Origin: Oceanobacter mangrovi
Lineage (GTDB): Bacteria > Pseudomonadota > Gammaproteobacteria > Pseudomonadales > Oceanobacteraceae
Length of the DNA stretch: 64,000 bases
Assembly: GCF_019740315.1 (NCBI RefSeq)
Contig: NZ_JAHXZR010000003.1
Coordinates: 551,357-615,356 of the forward strand
Direction: 5' to 3'
The translations under genes and the position numbers were made by a program. The notes under the pieces are model-generated. The model searched no databases. It worked only from the letters and a program-made list of their open reading frames with translations, and was not told the DNA's origin. Positions 25,839-33,814 of the stretch are shown here, piece by piece (within the stretch, counting starts at the first letter, position 1; the number at the start of each line of letters is the position of its first letter).

Positions 25839-26891
25839 TTATTTGATTTCAGCTTGCAGCTGCACCACAAAGCTGGTGCCAGCTGAGTAAGTGGAGGCGC
25901 TGAGGTCAATTGTGACGGTACCGCTGGTACCAGAAGTGGAATCGAAGACGCCAACGTCGGTGTCTGAGTCATCGGTCAGGGTGCCGCCGTCGAGGGTGAT
26001 CGAGCCCGCCACGTAGTCCATGTTGCCGGGGATTTCGTCACTGATGACCAGGTTGTCGACATCGCCGTTGGCAACGCTGACATCAATTTGATAGGTCACG
26101 GTGGAGCCCGGTACGTAGGTGGAACCACCAAATGGGTCGACGACTGCGACGATACTTTTGGTGATGTTTATGGTGGCAGTACCGGAACCTGTGCCGATTT
26201 CAAACACGCCGTTGGCGTCGTCCATGTAAGAGGTGCCAACCACGGCGTCTGGTGCGCCACCACTACCAACGCCGGTAATGCGCTGGCCAGGAGTCGGCGT
26301 TGTGCCGAGGTTGTCGACGGTTTCAGAAATGGCTTCCAGCGTCAGCTGGCTGAGGTCGCCGCTGACCAGTGCAGTGCTGTCGTCACGGGTGGTCGGTGTC
26401 ACACCAACGATGAAAATAGTCGCTGCAGCTTCGGTAGTAGAGTTGGCATCGAGGCCAATCGAACCGGTGCCGGAAGCAATTTCAGTGTCGCCAGAGGTGT
26501 AGGTGCCGCTGCCGTCGGTGTCTTCGAAGATCTTCGCATTGGTCATGTCGAATTCTTCGCTGCTGGACTGGGTCAGCGTCAGTACAAAGTCTTCTACCGC
26601 GTTACCGGTATTGGTGACGACAAAGGTCAGAACCTGGTCGGTGGCTCCGGCGCTGGTGGAAACGTTGGCACCGTTCTGGGAGGTGACGTTAACGTTGATC
26701 AATTCCAGTACGGTGAGGCTGACGGTACTGCTTTTGGTTTGCGTGGTGGTGCCACCCGGCAAGGTATAGCTGGCCGATGCCGTGTTACTGATATTGGTAC
26801 CGGCAGGTGTTCCCACCGCCAGGGCTGCGGAACTGGCCAGGGCGACCAGGGTTCCGGTTAACAAGCGCGCTGCGCTTTGGAGTGTTTTCAT
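25839..26891 (-). CDS. Secreted DUF11-module protein, 350 residues
   Basis: From the ATG at 26891 (GGAG seven bases upstream) the protein has a signal peptide (about 1-25), then the shared mature N-terminus VGTPAGTNISNTASASYTL. A Thr/Ser/Asp-rich beta region follows, and a C-terminal DUF11 module (about 260-350) with YVPGSTVTYQIDVSV and ISDEIPGNMDYVAGS, ending in FVVQLQAEIK. The frame opens 25 codons earlier inside the preceding gene, but that segment is not signal-like. There is no enzyme motif. It is the second gene of the operon, 13 bases after the 1032-residue gene. Confidence 0.72.
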   Translation of the reverse strand: MKTLQSAARLLTGTLVALASSAALAVGTPAGTNISNTASASYTLPGGTTTQTKSSTVSLTVLELINVNVTSQNGANVSTSAGATDQVLTFVVTNTGNAVEDFVLTLTQSSSEEFDMTNAKIFEDTDGSGTYTSGDTEIASGTGSIGLDANSTTEAAATIFIVGVTPTTRDDSTALVSGDLSQLTLEAISETVDNLGTTPTPGQRITGVGSGGAPDAVVGTSYMDDANGVFEIGTGSGTATINITKSIVAVVDPFGGSTYVPGSTVTYQIDVSVANGDVDNLVISDEIPGNMDYVAGSITLDGGTLTDDSDTDVGVFDSTSGTSGTVTIDLSASTYSAGTSFVVQLQAEIK

Positions 26892-26904
26892 CGGTGGTCT
26901 CCGG

Positions 26905-29900
26905 TTACTCGACTTTAACTTTGTATTGGAAGGTGAATTCGGGATACGAGGTGCCGCTGGCCGCATTCATGGTGCCTTTGGGCTGGAATCTCAGGTATTT
27001 GACGTTGCTGTTGTAATTGCTGGCATCAACCTCGCTGGACGGGTCGTAGCTGAAATCGGTGCCATTGGTCGAAAAGTCCAGGTCGTCACTGCTGTCATCA
27101 AGGCTGCTGAAGCTGTAGCTGAGGCCACTTGGAGTGGAGCTGCTGTCGGTAAAAATTACCGGGCTGCCACTATCCAGGTCGCCAACAAACAGCGGCACCA
27201 GGTCTTCAACCGGGTCAACCAGGGAAATGGAATCAGCGCTGATTTCACCGTCACCTTCGTTACGCACGGTGAGGGTGTACATCACCTCGGCACCGGGAAT
27301 GGCTTTGGGGTTGTCAAACAGGTTGATGGGGTCCCAGAGGGTTTCGACGGTTTTGATAATGACCGGCTCAGGACGGCCAACGACCGGGATAATTGCGCTG
27401 CGGCGGGCACTGACCAGGCCTTCGTAACCTTCGTCAGCATTCAGTGTGATGGTCCAGTCGCCAACGGCTGTTTCATCGGCCACGGTATAGGGGCCGTACT
27501 CGTAGACATTGATGGCACCCGAGGATGACACGGGCGTCAGTACCTCATTGTCGATCAGGGTAGTACCGGTGTTATCAATCACGGTCCAGCGGGTTTCGCT
27601 GATGTCGGCATAACCAAATGGGTCACTGACGATGGCACGGAAATAAACCGTGCTGGTTTCCATGACATCCGCCAGCTGACTGCCGCCAGGGTAAGCCGCT
27701 GTATAGGCACCAATCGAATCCACTTTGATGACGGTATAGGAGTTCAGCGCCACCATGCTGGCGTCTGTGCCGTCGGTCATCTGGATGCGCAAGCGACGGC
27801 TGTTCCAGCGATCATTGTCGGTTTGCTCGACTACCAGACTCAGGCTGGCACCAGCAGCAATAGCAGTCGGTGCCGAGGCCGACATGGCCAACTGAAAGGT
27901 TTCCAGATCATAGCCACTGCGATTGATGCTGACGTTACTGTAGTCCGCACTGGCAACTTCAGTGCTGTCGGCGTAAAGCGTCAGTATGATGTCATGGGCA
28001 CGGGTACCACCACCTCCGCCACCGCCACCGCCGCCATCGGGAGAACGCATCCAGATTTGCACATCGATCGGCTGGCTCAGATCGAGCCGCAGCTCGGTTT
28101 GCAGCGCGGGTGCCAATGTCCAGCTGGCAGAACTGCCGTCGCTGATGTCGATGTAGCTGCTGCTGTTGGTTGAAGCAGTACGCGTCAGGGTGTTATCGGT
28201 TTGCAGATACAGCGGCTTGTTGCCATCCGGCGAGGTGACCTGGCCAATCGTCAGGGTTTCTGAGGTCACAACAACATCGGTATTGATACCGTCACTGATG
28301 GTTGCCGTGTTGGTAATGGTATTACCGTCAACCGCGTCAGTGGCGATGATCGCTTCCAGCTGGATTTCGGCACTGGAACCGGCGGCTACTGCAATGTTGG
28401 AAACGACAAAATAGCCGCTGCCATTGTCGCCAGCCGGGGCTGCATAGACCGCACTGGTGGCTCCGGCAGGGATGCTGGTGAGGCTGAAACTGCTGATATC
28501 CGCCGGCAGCTGGTCCGTAACGCTGGCTGTTGTTGCAATGTTGCCGGTGTTGTTCAGGGTAATGACATAGTTGATGCTGGTGCCTTGCGACAAGGTGGCA
28601 GCCATGCTGCTGTAATCAACGGTTTTGCTGGAACTGGACAGGTCTGGGGAGCCGATGGTCAGTTGCAGGCTGGTGCTGTTGTTGGCGGATTTGTTATCAA
28701 ACAGGTTGCCTGCAACCGTGGCCGTGAGTTCGATGCTGTCGCTGCTGGTGGCACTGGTGCCGAACGTCAGGGCGAGGTCGGCTGCGCTGGCTTCATCTGC
28801 CAGATCTTCGCTCAGCGTACATGTGACAAGGTTGGAACTGCTGCTGCAGTTCCAGCCGGTGCCGGAATAACTGTCAAGGGTAAGGCCATCCGTAATCGGA
28901 ATGGTTACCGTCGTGCCCGACGTCGCGGTGTCTGGCCCGTTGTTTTTTACCGACAGGGTATAGCTGGCGGTGCTACCGCGGCTGACGGACTGACTGTCGG
29001 AGCCGGATATTTGTAGATCGGCTACTTCCTGGTTCGGCACGCTGAGAATTTCAGCGGTCAGGAACACCAGATCCTGGCCAGAGGAGTAGACCGTCGTTGC
29101 TGATGTGTCACCAGCCGTCAGATAGCTGCCAATCTGGTAGGAGTCGATATCGACACCACTGGTACTGCCAATCTGGTTGGAATAGGAGTTGAACTGGTTG
29201 TTGGTCGGGTTATAGGAGTCCGTCAGCAAGTTGCCATTGAAGCGCAAGGCTTCGCTATAACCATTGTTATCCTGTGAGTTACCGGCATCACCTTCCCAGG
29301 TGATGTGGGCGTGATGGCCTTCTTTGGTCGCCGGATCATCATCAATTACAAAGTTGTTGGGAGTCAGCGTGATGGCTGATCCCTGAAAGATCTGGAAACC
29401 GTCAAAAATGTTAACAACCCGGCGAGGCTCGCCAGGATGGTCGAACACCACCACCAGTGCCCAGCCACCCATCACAATCGAATTGGGACAATAAACGCTG
29501 TTATCACCGTAGCTGAAGGTCAGACCGGAGAAGCTGTAACTGGCGCTGTTGCCACTAATCAGGGAAGTAACGTCGGCCTTGGCGCCAAAAAAATCAAAGC
29601 TGCTGCCGGAGTAGGGGAAAGTCGCGGTGTAGGTCTGGTCTGCAACGACTGTTTGACCTGCAAAGGTCACCGTGTTGTCGACACTGGAGCCACTGCCGGC
29701 CCAATACAGGAAAGCCGCTTCAATGGTGGAACTGGAAGGGAGCGTGAGGTAACCGGAGGATGATCCTCCACTAACCATCTGACACTCGTTTGAACTGCTA
29801 CGCAGGCTGCCGCCGGTCAGTGCAAAGTCAATATCGCCAGCAAATGTCTCTGTCATGCTGACCTGAGTGTCGGCATGAGCAGCAGGGGATGTAAAGAACC

Positions 29901-30003
29901 CCCCTGTAACAAGCAACAGGATGAAAACTGACCCGTGCAATACTGCACAAAGTCGATCCCACTGTTTGCTGAATGCTGTCAGATATTGAAGGAATTGATT
30001 CAC
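26905..30003 (-). CDS. Large secreted multi-repeat DUF11 protein, 1032 residues
   Basis: This is the first gene of the DUF11 operon. An extended signal peptide (cleavage near AHA|DT, about 45) leads to an N-terminal beta domain of about 300 residues (AFLYWAGSGSS, DVTSLISG, GGWALVVVFDHPGEPRRV). Two DUF11 repeats follow (about 340-440 and 450-570), the first with a Cys pair in GWNCSSSSNLVTC. A jelly-roll-like region interrupted by ten consecutive glycines (about 660-669) comes next, then a C-terminal DUF11 module starting IIKTVETLWDP and ending FQYKVKVE. There is no transmembrane anchor or sorting signal. A surface or extracellular structural role is inferred. A perfect CRP-type site lies 241 bases upstream. 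Confidence 0.72.
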   Translation of the reverse strand: MNQFLQYLTAFSKQWDRLCAVLHGSVFILLLVTGGFFTSPAAHADTQVSMTETFAGDIDFALTGGSLRSSSNECQMVSGGSSSGYLTLPSSSTIEAAFLYWAGSGSSVDNTVTFAGQTVVADQTYTATFPYSGSSFDFFGAKADVTSLISGNSASYSFSGLTFSYGDNSVYCPNSIVMGGWALVVVFDHPGEPRRVVNIFDGFQIFQGSAITLTPNNFVIDDDPATKEGHHAHITWEGDAGNSQDNNGYSEALRFNGNLLTDSYNPTNNQFNSYSNQIGSTSGVDIDSYQIGSYLTAGDTSATTVYSSGQDLVFLTAEILSVPNQEVADLQISGSDSQSVSRGSTASYTLSVKNNGPDTATSGTTVTIPITDGLTLDSYSGTGWNCSSSSNLVTCTLSEDLADEASAADLALTFGTSATSSDSIELTATVAGNLFDNKSANNSTSLQLTIGSPDLSSSSKTVDYSSMAATLSQGTSINYVITLNNTGNIATTASVTDQLPADISSFSLTSIPAGATSAVYAAPAGDNGSGYFVVSNIAVAAGSSAEIQLEAIIATDAVDGNTITNTATISDGINTDVVVTSETLTIGQVTSPDGNKPLYLQTDNTLTRTASTNSSSYIDISDGSSASWTLAPALQTELRLDLSQPIDVQIWMRSPDGGGGGGGGGGTRAHDIILTLYADSTEVASADYSNVSINRSGYDLETFQLAMSASAPTAIAAGASLSLVVEQTDNDRWNSRRLRIQMTDGTDASMVALNSYTVIKVDSIGAYTAAYPGGSQLADVMETSTVYFRAIVSDPFGYADISETRWTVIDNTGTTLIDNEVLTPVSSSGAINVYEYGPYTVADETAVGDWTITLNADEGYEGLVSARRSAIIPVVGRPEPVIIKTVETLWDPINLFDNPKAIPGAEVMYTLTVRNEGDGEISADSISLVDPVEDLVPLFVGDLDSGSPVIFTDSSSTPSGLSYSFSSLDDSSDDLDFSTNGTDFSYDPSSEVDASNYNSNVKYLRFQPKGTMNAASGTSYPEFTFQYKVKVE

Positions 30004-30243
30004 ATTACTACCAGAGTGAAACTTTTTGTTACATCAGTTAACAAATATTGCGCGATGTTAAAAATGTAATTTTAAGTAGTCAATTGGTGGCATTGAGGGC
30101 AATTAATGGCTCAGATTCAGGCGCTGATGCGGCCTGCTGGATGGTCTGACAATCGCAGTTTTATTGTTGTTGGTATGAGTTGAATCCTGATAAAAAAGCA
30201 TGATTGTTGTTGTATGAGGGTTGTTTTTTCGAAAAAAATGAAA

Positions 30244-30259
30244 TGTGACACACTTCACA
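30244..30259. promoter_or_regulatory. CRP/Vfr-type binding site
   Basis: TGTGACACACTTCACA holds TGTGA-N6-TCACA, the exact CRP consensus core, at 30244-30259. It lies 241 bases upstream of the first DUF11 gene and 555 bases upstream of acs. Distance and the AT-rich setting favour the DUF11 operon as target, although acs is CRP-activated in E. coli. Confidence 0.65.
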
Positions 30260-30695
30260 GGGTTTATTTCTGTTTGCATTAATTTTGTAAAGAAATGTCA
30301 TTTATATAAATATAACAGCTGTTCATGGAACAAAAGGTATGTTGACGTCTAAATCATGGATGTTATTGATAATTAAGTAATTAATTTACTGAGTGAGAAT
30401 GATTTTTGAACTCTTGTGGGCGGAGAGCTTGCGCAGGACTGTCATCAAGTGTGGGGTAATACTTTTGGATTGTCAGGCTGGTTCTAAAGTATGACTACTG
30501 ATAGCTGGTGATTCTGGCTGATTGGCTCATTTATAGACATTGACGGCTGCACTACTCTCGTCGTTAACAAAATCCGTAAGGCTGTTATCTCCGCAAGCCA
30601 ATGGTCATCAGGGGCGAGCCTGTAGACAGCAGAGCGCCGTAATCTGGCCTGCTGTTTGAGCGGCTGGCTGGTAGCGCCAGTGATGCTGGCCCGGA

Positions 30696-30709
30696 TAGAC
30701 CATTGTCTA
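30696..30709 (+). promoter_or_regulatory. Putative CrbR operator upstream of acs
   Basis: TAGACCATTGTCTA has perfect 5-bp arms (TAGAC/GTCTA) and matches two sites upstream of the symporter operon at 11 and 10 of 14 positions. It ends 105 bases before the acs start and about 27 bases before a TATGAT -10 candidate, a usual activator position. Assignment to CrbR is inferred from gene content. Confidence 0.5.
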
Positions 30710-30813
30710 ATTTTTCGGTCGGACGGCAATGACCAATATGATTCCAAATCGTATTGTCGTCCCAGACACACGGATTCGCGATTACACATACAAAAATAAG
30801 AGGGGAGAACGCG

Positions 30814-32763
30814 ATGAGCGACCAGAAGGTTTACCCGGTCAGGCCAGAGTTTGCCGATTCATCCTGGATCGACAATGAAAAATATCTGCAAATGTATCAG
30901 CAGTCGGTAGTTAACCCCGACGGTTTCTGGCGCGACCAGGCAATGGAACGTATCGACTGGATGCGTCCATTCACCAAGGTTCGTAACGTATCTTTCGACG
31001 ATCACAACGTCGATATCCGCTGGTTCGAAGACGGCACCACCAACATGGCCTACAACTGTCTGGACCGCCATCTGGAGACCCGTGGCGATCAGACTGCGAT
31101 TATCTGGGAGGGCGACAACCCGGACGAAAGCAAATACATCACCTATAAAGAGCTGCATGAAGAAGTCTCCCGCTTTTCCAATGCCCTGCGAAGCCAGGGT
31201 GTTCGTCGCGGTGATGTGGTTTGTATCTACATGCCGATGATTCCGGAAGCGGCCGTTGCCATGCTGGCCTGTACCCGCATCGGTGCCATCCACTCTGTGG
31301 TATTCGGTGGTTTCTCGCCAGAAGCACTGGCTGGTCGTATCGAAGACTCCAATGCCAAGATTGTTATTACCTCTGACGAAGGTGTTCGTGCGGGCAAAAA
31401 AGTCGCACTGAAAGCCAACGTTGACGAAGCCCTGACGCACCCAAGCATCAAGACGCTGGAAAAGGTGATCGTGGTTAAACGCACCGGTTCTGACGTTGCT
31501 TGGCACGCCCATCGCGACGTCTGGTACCACGACCTGATCGCTGTTTCTTCCGAGCACTGTGTGGCTGAAGAGATGGATGCTGAAGATCCACTGTTCATCC
31601 TCTACACCTCAGGTTCTACCGGCAAGCCAAAAGGCGTGGTGCATAGCACGGCTGGTTACATGGTGTGGGCATCGATTACCCACCAATACGTCTTTGACTA
31701 TCACGATGGTGATGTTTACTGGTGTACCGCCGACGTCGGCTGGATCACCGGCCACACTTATCTGATTTATGGCCCGCTGCTGAACGGTGGTATCACGCTG
31801 ATTTCTGAAGGTGTGCCTAACTATCCGTCGATCAATCGCTGGAGCCAGATCGTTGACAAGCACCAGGTCAACATCCTGTACACCGCCCCAACTGCGATTC
31901 GCTCGCTGATGGCTGAAGGTACTGCGGCTGTTGAAGGTACTTCCCGCAGCTCACTGCGTCTGCTGGGTTCCGTTGGTGAGCCAATCAACCCGGAAGCCTG
32001 GGACTGGTACAACAAGACCATCGGTGAAGATAATTGCCCGATCGTTGATACCTGGTGGCAGACTGAAACCGGCGGCATCATGATCACACCGCTGCCAGGC
32101 GCTACGGCACTGAAGCCGGGTTCCGCAACCCGTCCATTCTTCGGTGTACAGCCAGCGCTGGTGGATAACGCCGGCATGATTCAGGAAGGTGCTGCAGAAG
32201 GTAACCTGGTCATGATCGACAGCTGGCCGGGTCAGTCCCGCTCGGTATACGGCGATCACGACCGCTTTGTACAAACCTACTTCTCTACCTTCCGTGGTAT
32301 GTACTTCACCGGTGACGGCGCCCGTCGCGATGAAGATGGCTACTACTGGATCACCGGCCGTGTGGATGACGTGATCAACGTATCCGGTCACCGCATGGGG
32401 ACTGCCGAAGTGGAAAGCGCCCTGGTTGCTCACCCGAAAGTGGCTGAAGCAGCAGTGGTTGGTTACCCACACGACATCAAGGGTCAGGGCATCTACGTTT
32501 ACGTAACCCTGAACACCGGTGAAGAAGCCAGTGACGATCTGGTACAGGAGCTGCGCAAGTGGGTTCGTACCGAGATTGGCCCGGTCGCAACTCCGGACCT
32601 GATCCAGATTACTCCGGGACTGCCAAAAACCCGCTCCGGCAAGATCATGCGTCGTATTCTGCGCAAGATTGCTGCCAACGAGCACGATGCTCTGGGTGAC
32701 GTTTCAACCCTGGCTGATCCATCCGTTGTCGACGTTTTGATCGAAAACCGTCAGAACCGTTGA
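30814..32763 (+). CDS. acs: Acetyl-CoA synthetase
   Basis: Acs activates acetate to acetyl-CoA through acetyl-AMP. From the ATG at 30814 (GGGGAG nine bases upstream) it has 649 residues, close to the E. coli enzyme (652). The adenylate-forming loop [11 protein letters not shown] lies near residue 263. [10 protein letters not shown], the hinge [21 protein letters not shown] region and the acetylation-site lysine in [10 protein letters not shown] (about 609) are all present. The gene is followed by a strong terminator and by crbR, the regulator known to activate acs in Vibrio and Pseudomonas. A shared motif with the symporter promoter supports joint control. Confidence 0.97.
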   Translation: MSDQKVYPVRPEFADSSWIDNEKYLQMYQQSVVNPDGFWRDQAMERIDWMRPFTKVRNVSFDDHNVDIRWFEDGTTNMAYNCLDRHLETRGDQTAIIWEGDNPDESKYITYKELHEEVSRFSNALRSQGVRRGDVVCIYMPMIPEAAVAMLACTRIGAIHSVVFGGFSPEALAGRIEDSNAKIVITSDEGVRAGKKVALKANVDEALTHPSIKTLEKVIVVKRTGSDVAWHAHRDVWYHDLIAVSSEHCVAEEMDAEDPLFILYTSGSTGKPKGVVHSTAGYMVWASITHQYVFDYHDGDVYWCTADVGWITGHTYLIYGPLLNGGITLISEGVPNYPSINRWSQIVDKHQVNILYTAPTAIRSLMAEGTAAVEGTSRSSLRLLGSVGEPINPEAWDWYNKTIGEDNCPIVDTWWQTETGGIMITPLPGATALKPGSATRPFFGVQPALVDNAGMIQEGAAEGNLVMIDSWPGQSRSVYGDHDRFVQTYFSTFRGMYFTGDGARRDEDGYYWITGRVDDVINVSGHRMGTAEVESALVAHPKVAEAAVVGYPHDIKGQGIYVYVTLNTGEEASDDLVQELRKWVRTEIGPVATPDLIQITPGLPKTRSGKIMRRILRKIAANEHDALGDVSTLADPSVVDVLIENRQNR

Positions 32764-32792
32764 TCTGGTTCAGTATGTAGACCCACGAATGG

Positions 32793-32832
32793 CGCCGGTG
32801 ACAGATAACTCTGTTACCGGCGTTGTTTTTTG
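32793..32832 (+). terminator. Intrinsic terminator after acs
   Basis: CGCCGGTGACAG and CTGTTACCGGCG pair with one G-T wobble around a six-base loop, followed by GTTGTTTTTT. It is 29 bases after the acs stop and separates acs from crbR transcription. Confidence 0.85.
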
Positions 32833-33007
32833 TTGGATTTCCAACTAGTGTCTGAGGTTATTGGCACCGGATCTTCTGATCATCTTTCTAATACCGCCCA
32901 GGTGTTTGCTTCTGGCGGTTTTCGCACGTGTATGCAACGGGCGAACAGATGTTCTGCGGTGGCTGGTTGGCTTAATGGGCAGTTTGGCTGTCCACCTGGA
33001 GGACTCC

Positions 33008-33688
33008 ATGCAGCTTGCAAACAAAATAATAATTGCTGACGACCATCCCTTGTTTCGTACGGCAATGCACCAGGCAGTAAAACAGCTGGTGCCGAATGCC
33101 GAGATTCCACAGGCAGAGTCATTGCCTGAATTGCAACAGCTGGTAGAGCAACATACAGATGCTGACCTGATCCTGCTGGATCTGCAAATGCCTGGCGCAC
33201 ATGGTTTCTCGGGACTGGTTTTTCTGCGTTCCCACTACCCGGAAATTCCGGTGATTGTAGTGTCGGCCTGTGAAGACCCTGGATTGATGTGTCAGGCGAT
33301 TGATCATCAGGCATCGGGTTACATTCCGAAATCAGCACCGTTGGAACACATAGCGGTGGCGATCAAGCAGGTATTACAAGGTGATATCTATTTACCGGAC
33401 ATTGCCCGCCGTCATCAGCATCAGCCGAACCAGAGTGCGATTGATCTGGCGGAGCGGCTGGCGAGCCTGACACCCCAGCAATTCCGGGTGTTGACCATGA
33501 TGTCGGAAGGTATGTTGAACAAGCAGATCGCCTACGATCTGGATGTCAGTGAAGCCACGATCAAGGCCCACGTGACGGCGATTTTCCGCAAGCTGGGTGT
33601 GCGTACCCGTACTCAGGCGGTGATTGCGGTGCAGAGTCTGGATATTGAAAAGCCGGACAGTCAGGTCAGCAACGCCCAGCACGGCTGA
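33008..33688 (+). CDS. crbR: CrbR/ErdR-type LuxR-family response regulator
   Basis: The 226-residue protein begins at the ATG at 33008, preceded by GGAGG; the upstream open frame lacks support. A receiver domain (about 5-120) has the acidic pair ADDH, the phospho-acceptor aspartate in LILLDLQMPG (about 56) and KS in YIPKSAP. A LuxR-type helix-turn-helix (about 150-210) includes LTPQQFRVLTMMSEGMLNKQ and SEATIKAHVTAIFRKLGV. The gene sits between acs and a CrbS-like kinase gene, matching the CrbS/R pair that switches on acs and acetate uptake in Vibrio and Pseudomonas (ErdR in the latter). Confidence 0.88.
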   Translation: MQLANKIIIADDHPLFRTAMHQAVKQLVPNAEIPQAESLPELQQLVEQHTDADLILLDLQMPGAHGFSGLVFLRSHYPEIPVIVVSACEDPGLMCQAIDHQASGYIPKSAPLEHIAVAIKQVLQGDIYLPDIARRHQHQPNQSAIDLAERLASLTPQQFRVLTMMSEGMLNKQIAYDLDVSEATIKAHVTAIFRKLGVRTRTQAVIAVQSLDIEKPDSQVSNAQHG

Positions 33689-33710
33689 TCACAGCCAGAC
33701 TTGCGTAAGC

Positions 33711-33742
33711 AATAACACCGGCAAAAGCCGGTGTTATTGTTT
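33711..33742. terminator. Bidirectional terminator between crbR and crbS
   Basis: AATAACACCGGC and GCCGGTGTTATT form a 12-bp perfect stem with a four-base loop. T-rich sequence follows on the plus strand, and the AT-rich stem base could serve the minus direction. It separates the convergent crbR and crbS genes. Confidence 0.75.
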
Positions 33743-33774
33743 CTGGAGTCTGCTAACGATCGGGCTGCCAGATT

Positions 33775-33814
33775 CTTCACCAGCTTGCGCATCACTTCAC
33801 CAGCTTGCGCATCA
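33775..33814. repeat. 20-bp perfect tandem duplication at the crbS stop
   Basis: Two identical 20-bp units (33775-33794 and 33795-33814) abut exactly. The right unit encodes the C-terminal MRKLVK of CrbS, and the stop codon is made at the junction with the left unit. Twenty is not a multiple of three, so the duplication fixed the present C-terminus. Confidence 0.85.

Larger units (their letters stand above)
30004..30813. other. Long AT-rich divergent intergenic region
   Basis: This 810-base stretch separates the DUF11 operon (minus) from acs (plus). The left half (about 30030-30420) is markedly AT-rich with homopolymer runs, unlike the surrounding coding DNA, and holds a perfect CRP-type site. 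The right part is of normal composition and holds the putative CrbR motif and a weak promoter (TATGAT at 30737-30742) before acs. A 101-codon minus-strand frame (30484-30789) runs across the acs control region and has no protein-like features. No RNA gene was recognised. Confidence 0.6.

Noticed and set aside
30484..30789. 101-codon minus-strand frame upstream of acs
   Set aside because: It covers the acs promoter and motif, has no clear ribosome-binding site and reads like random sequence.
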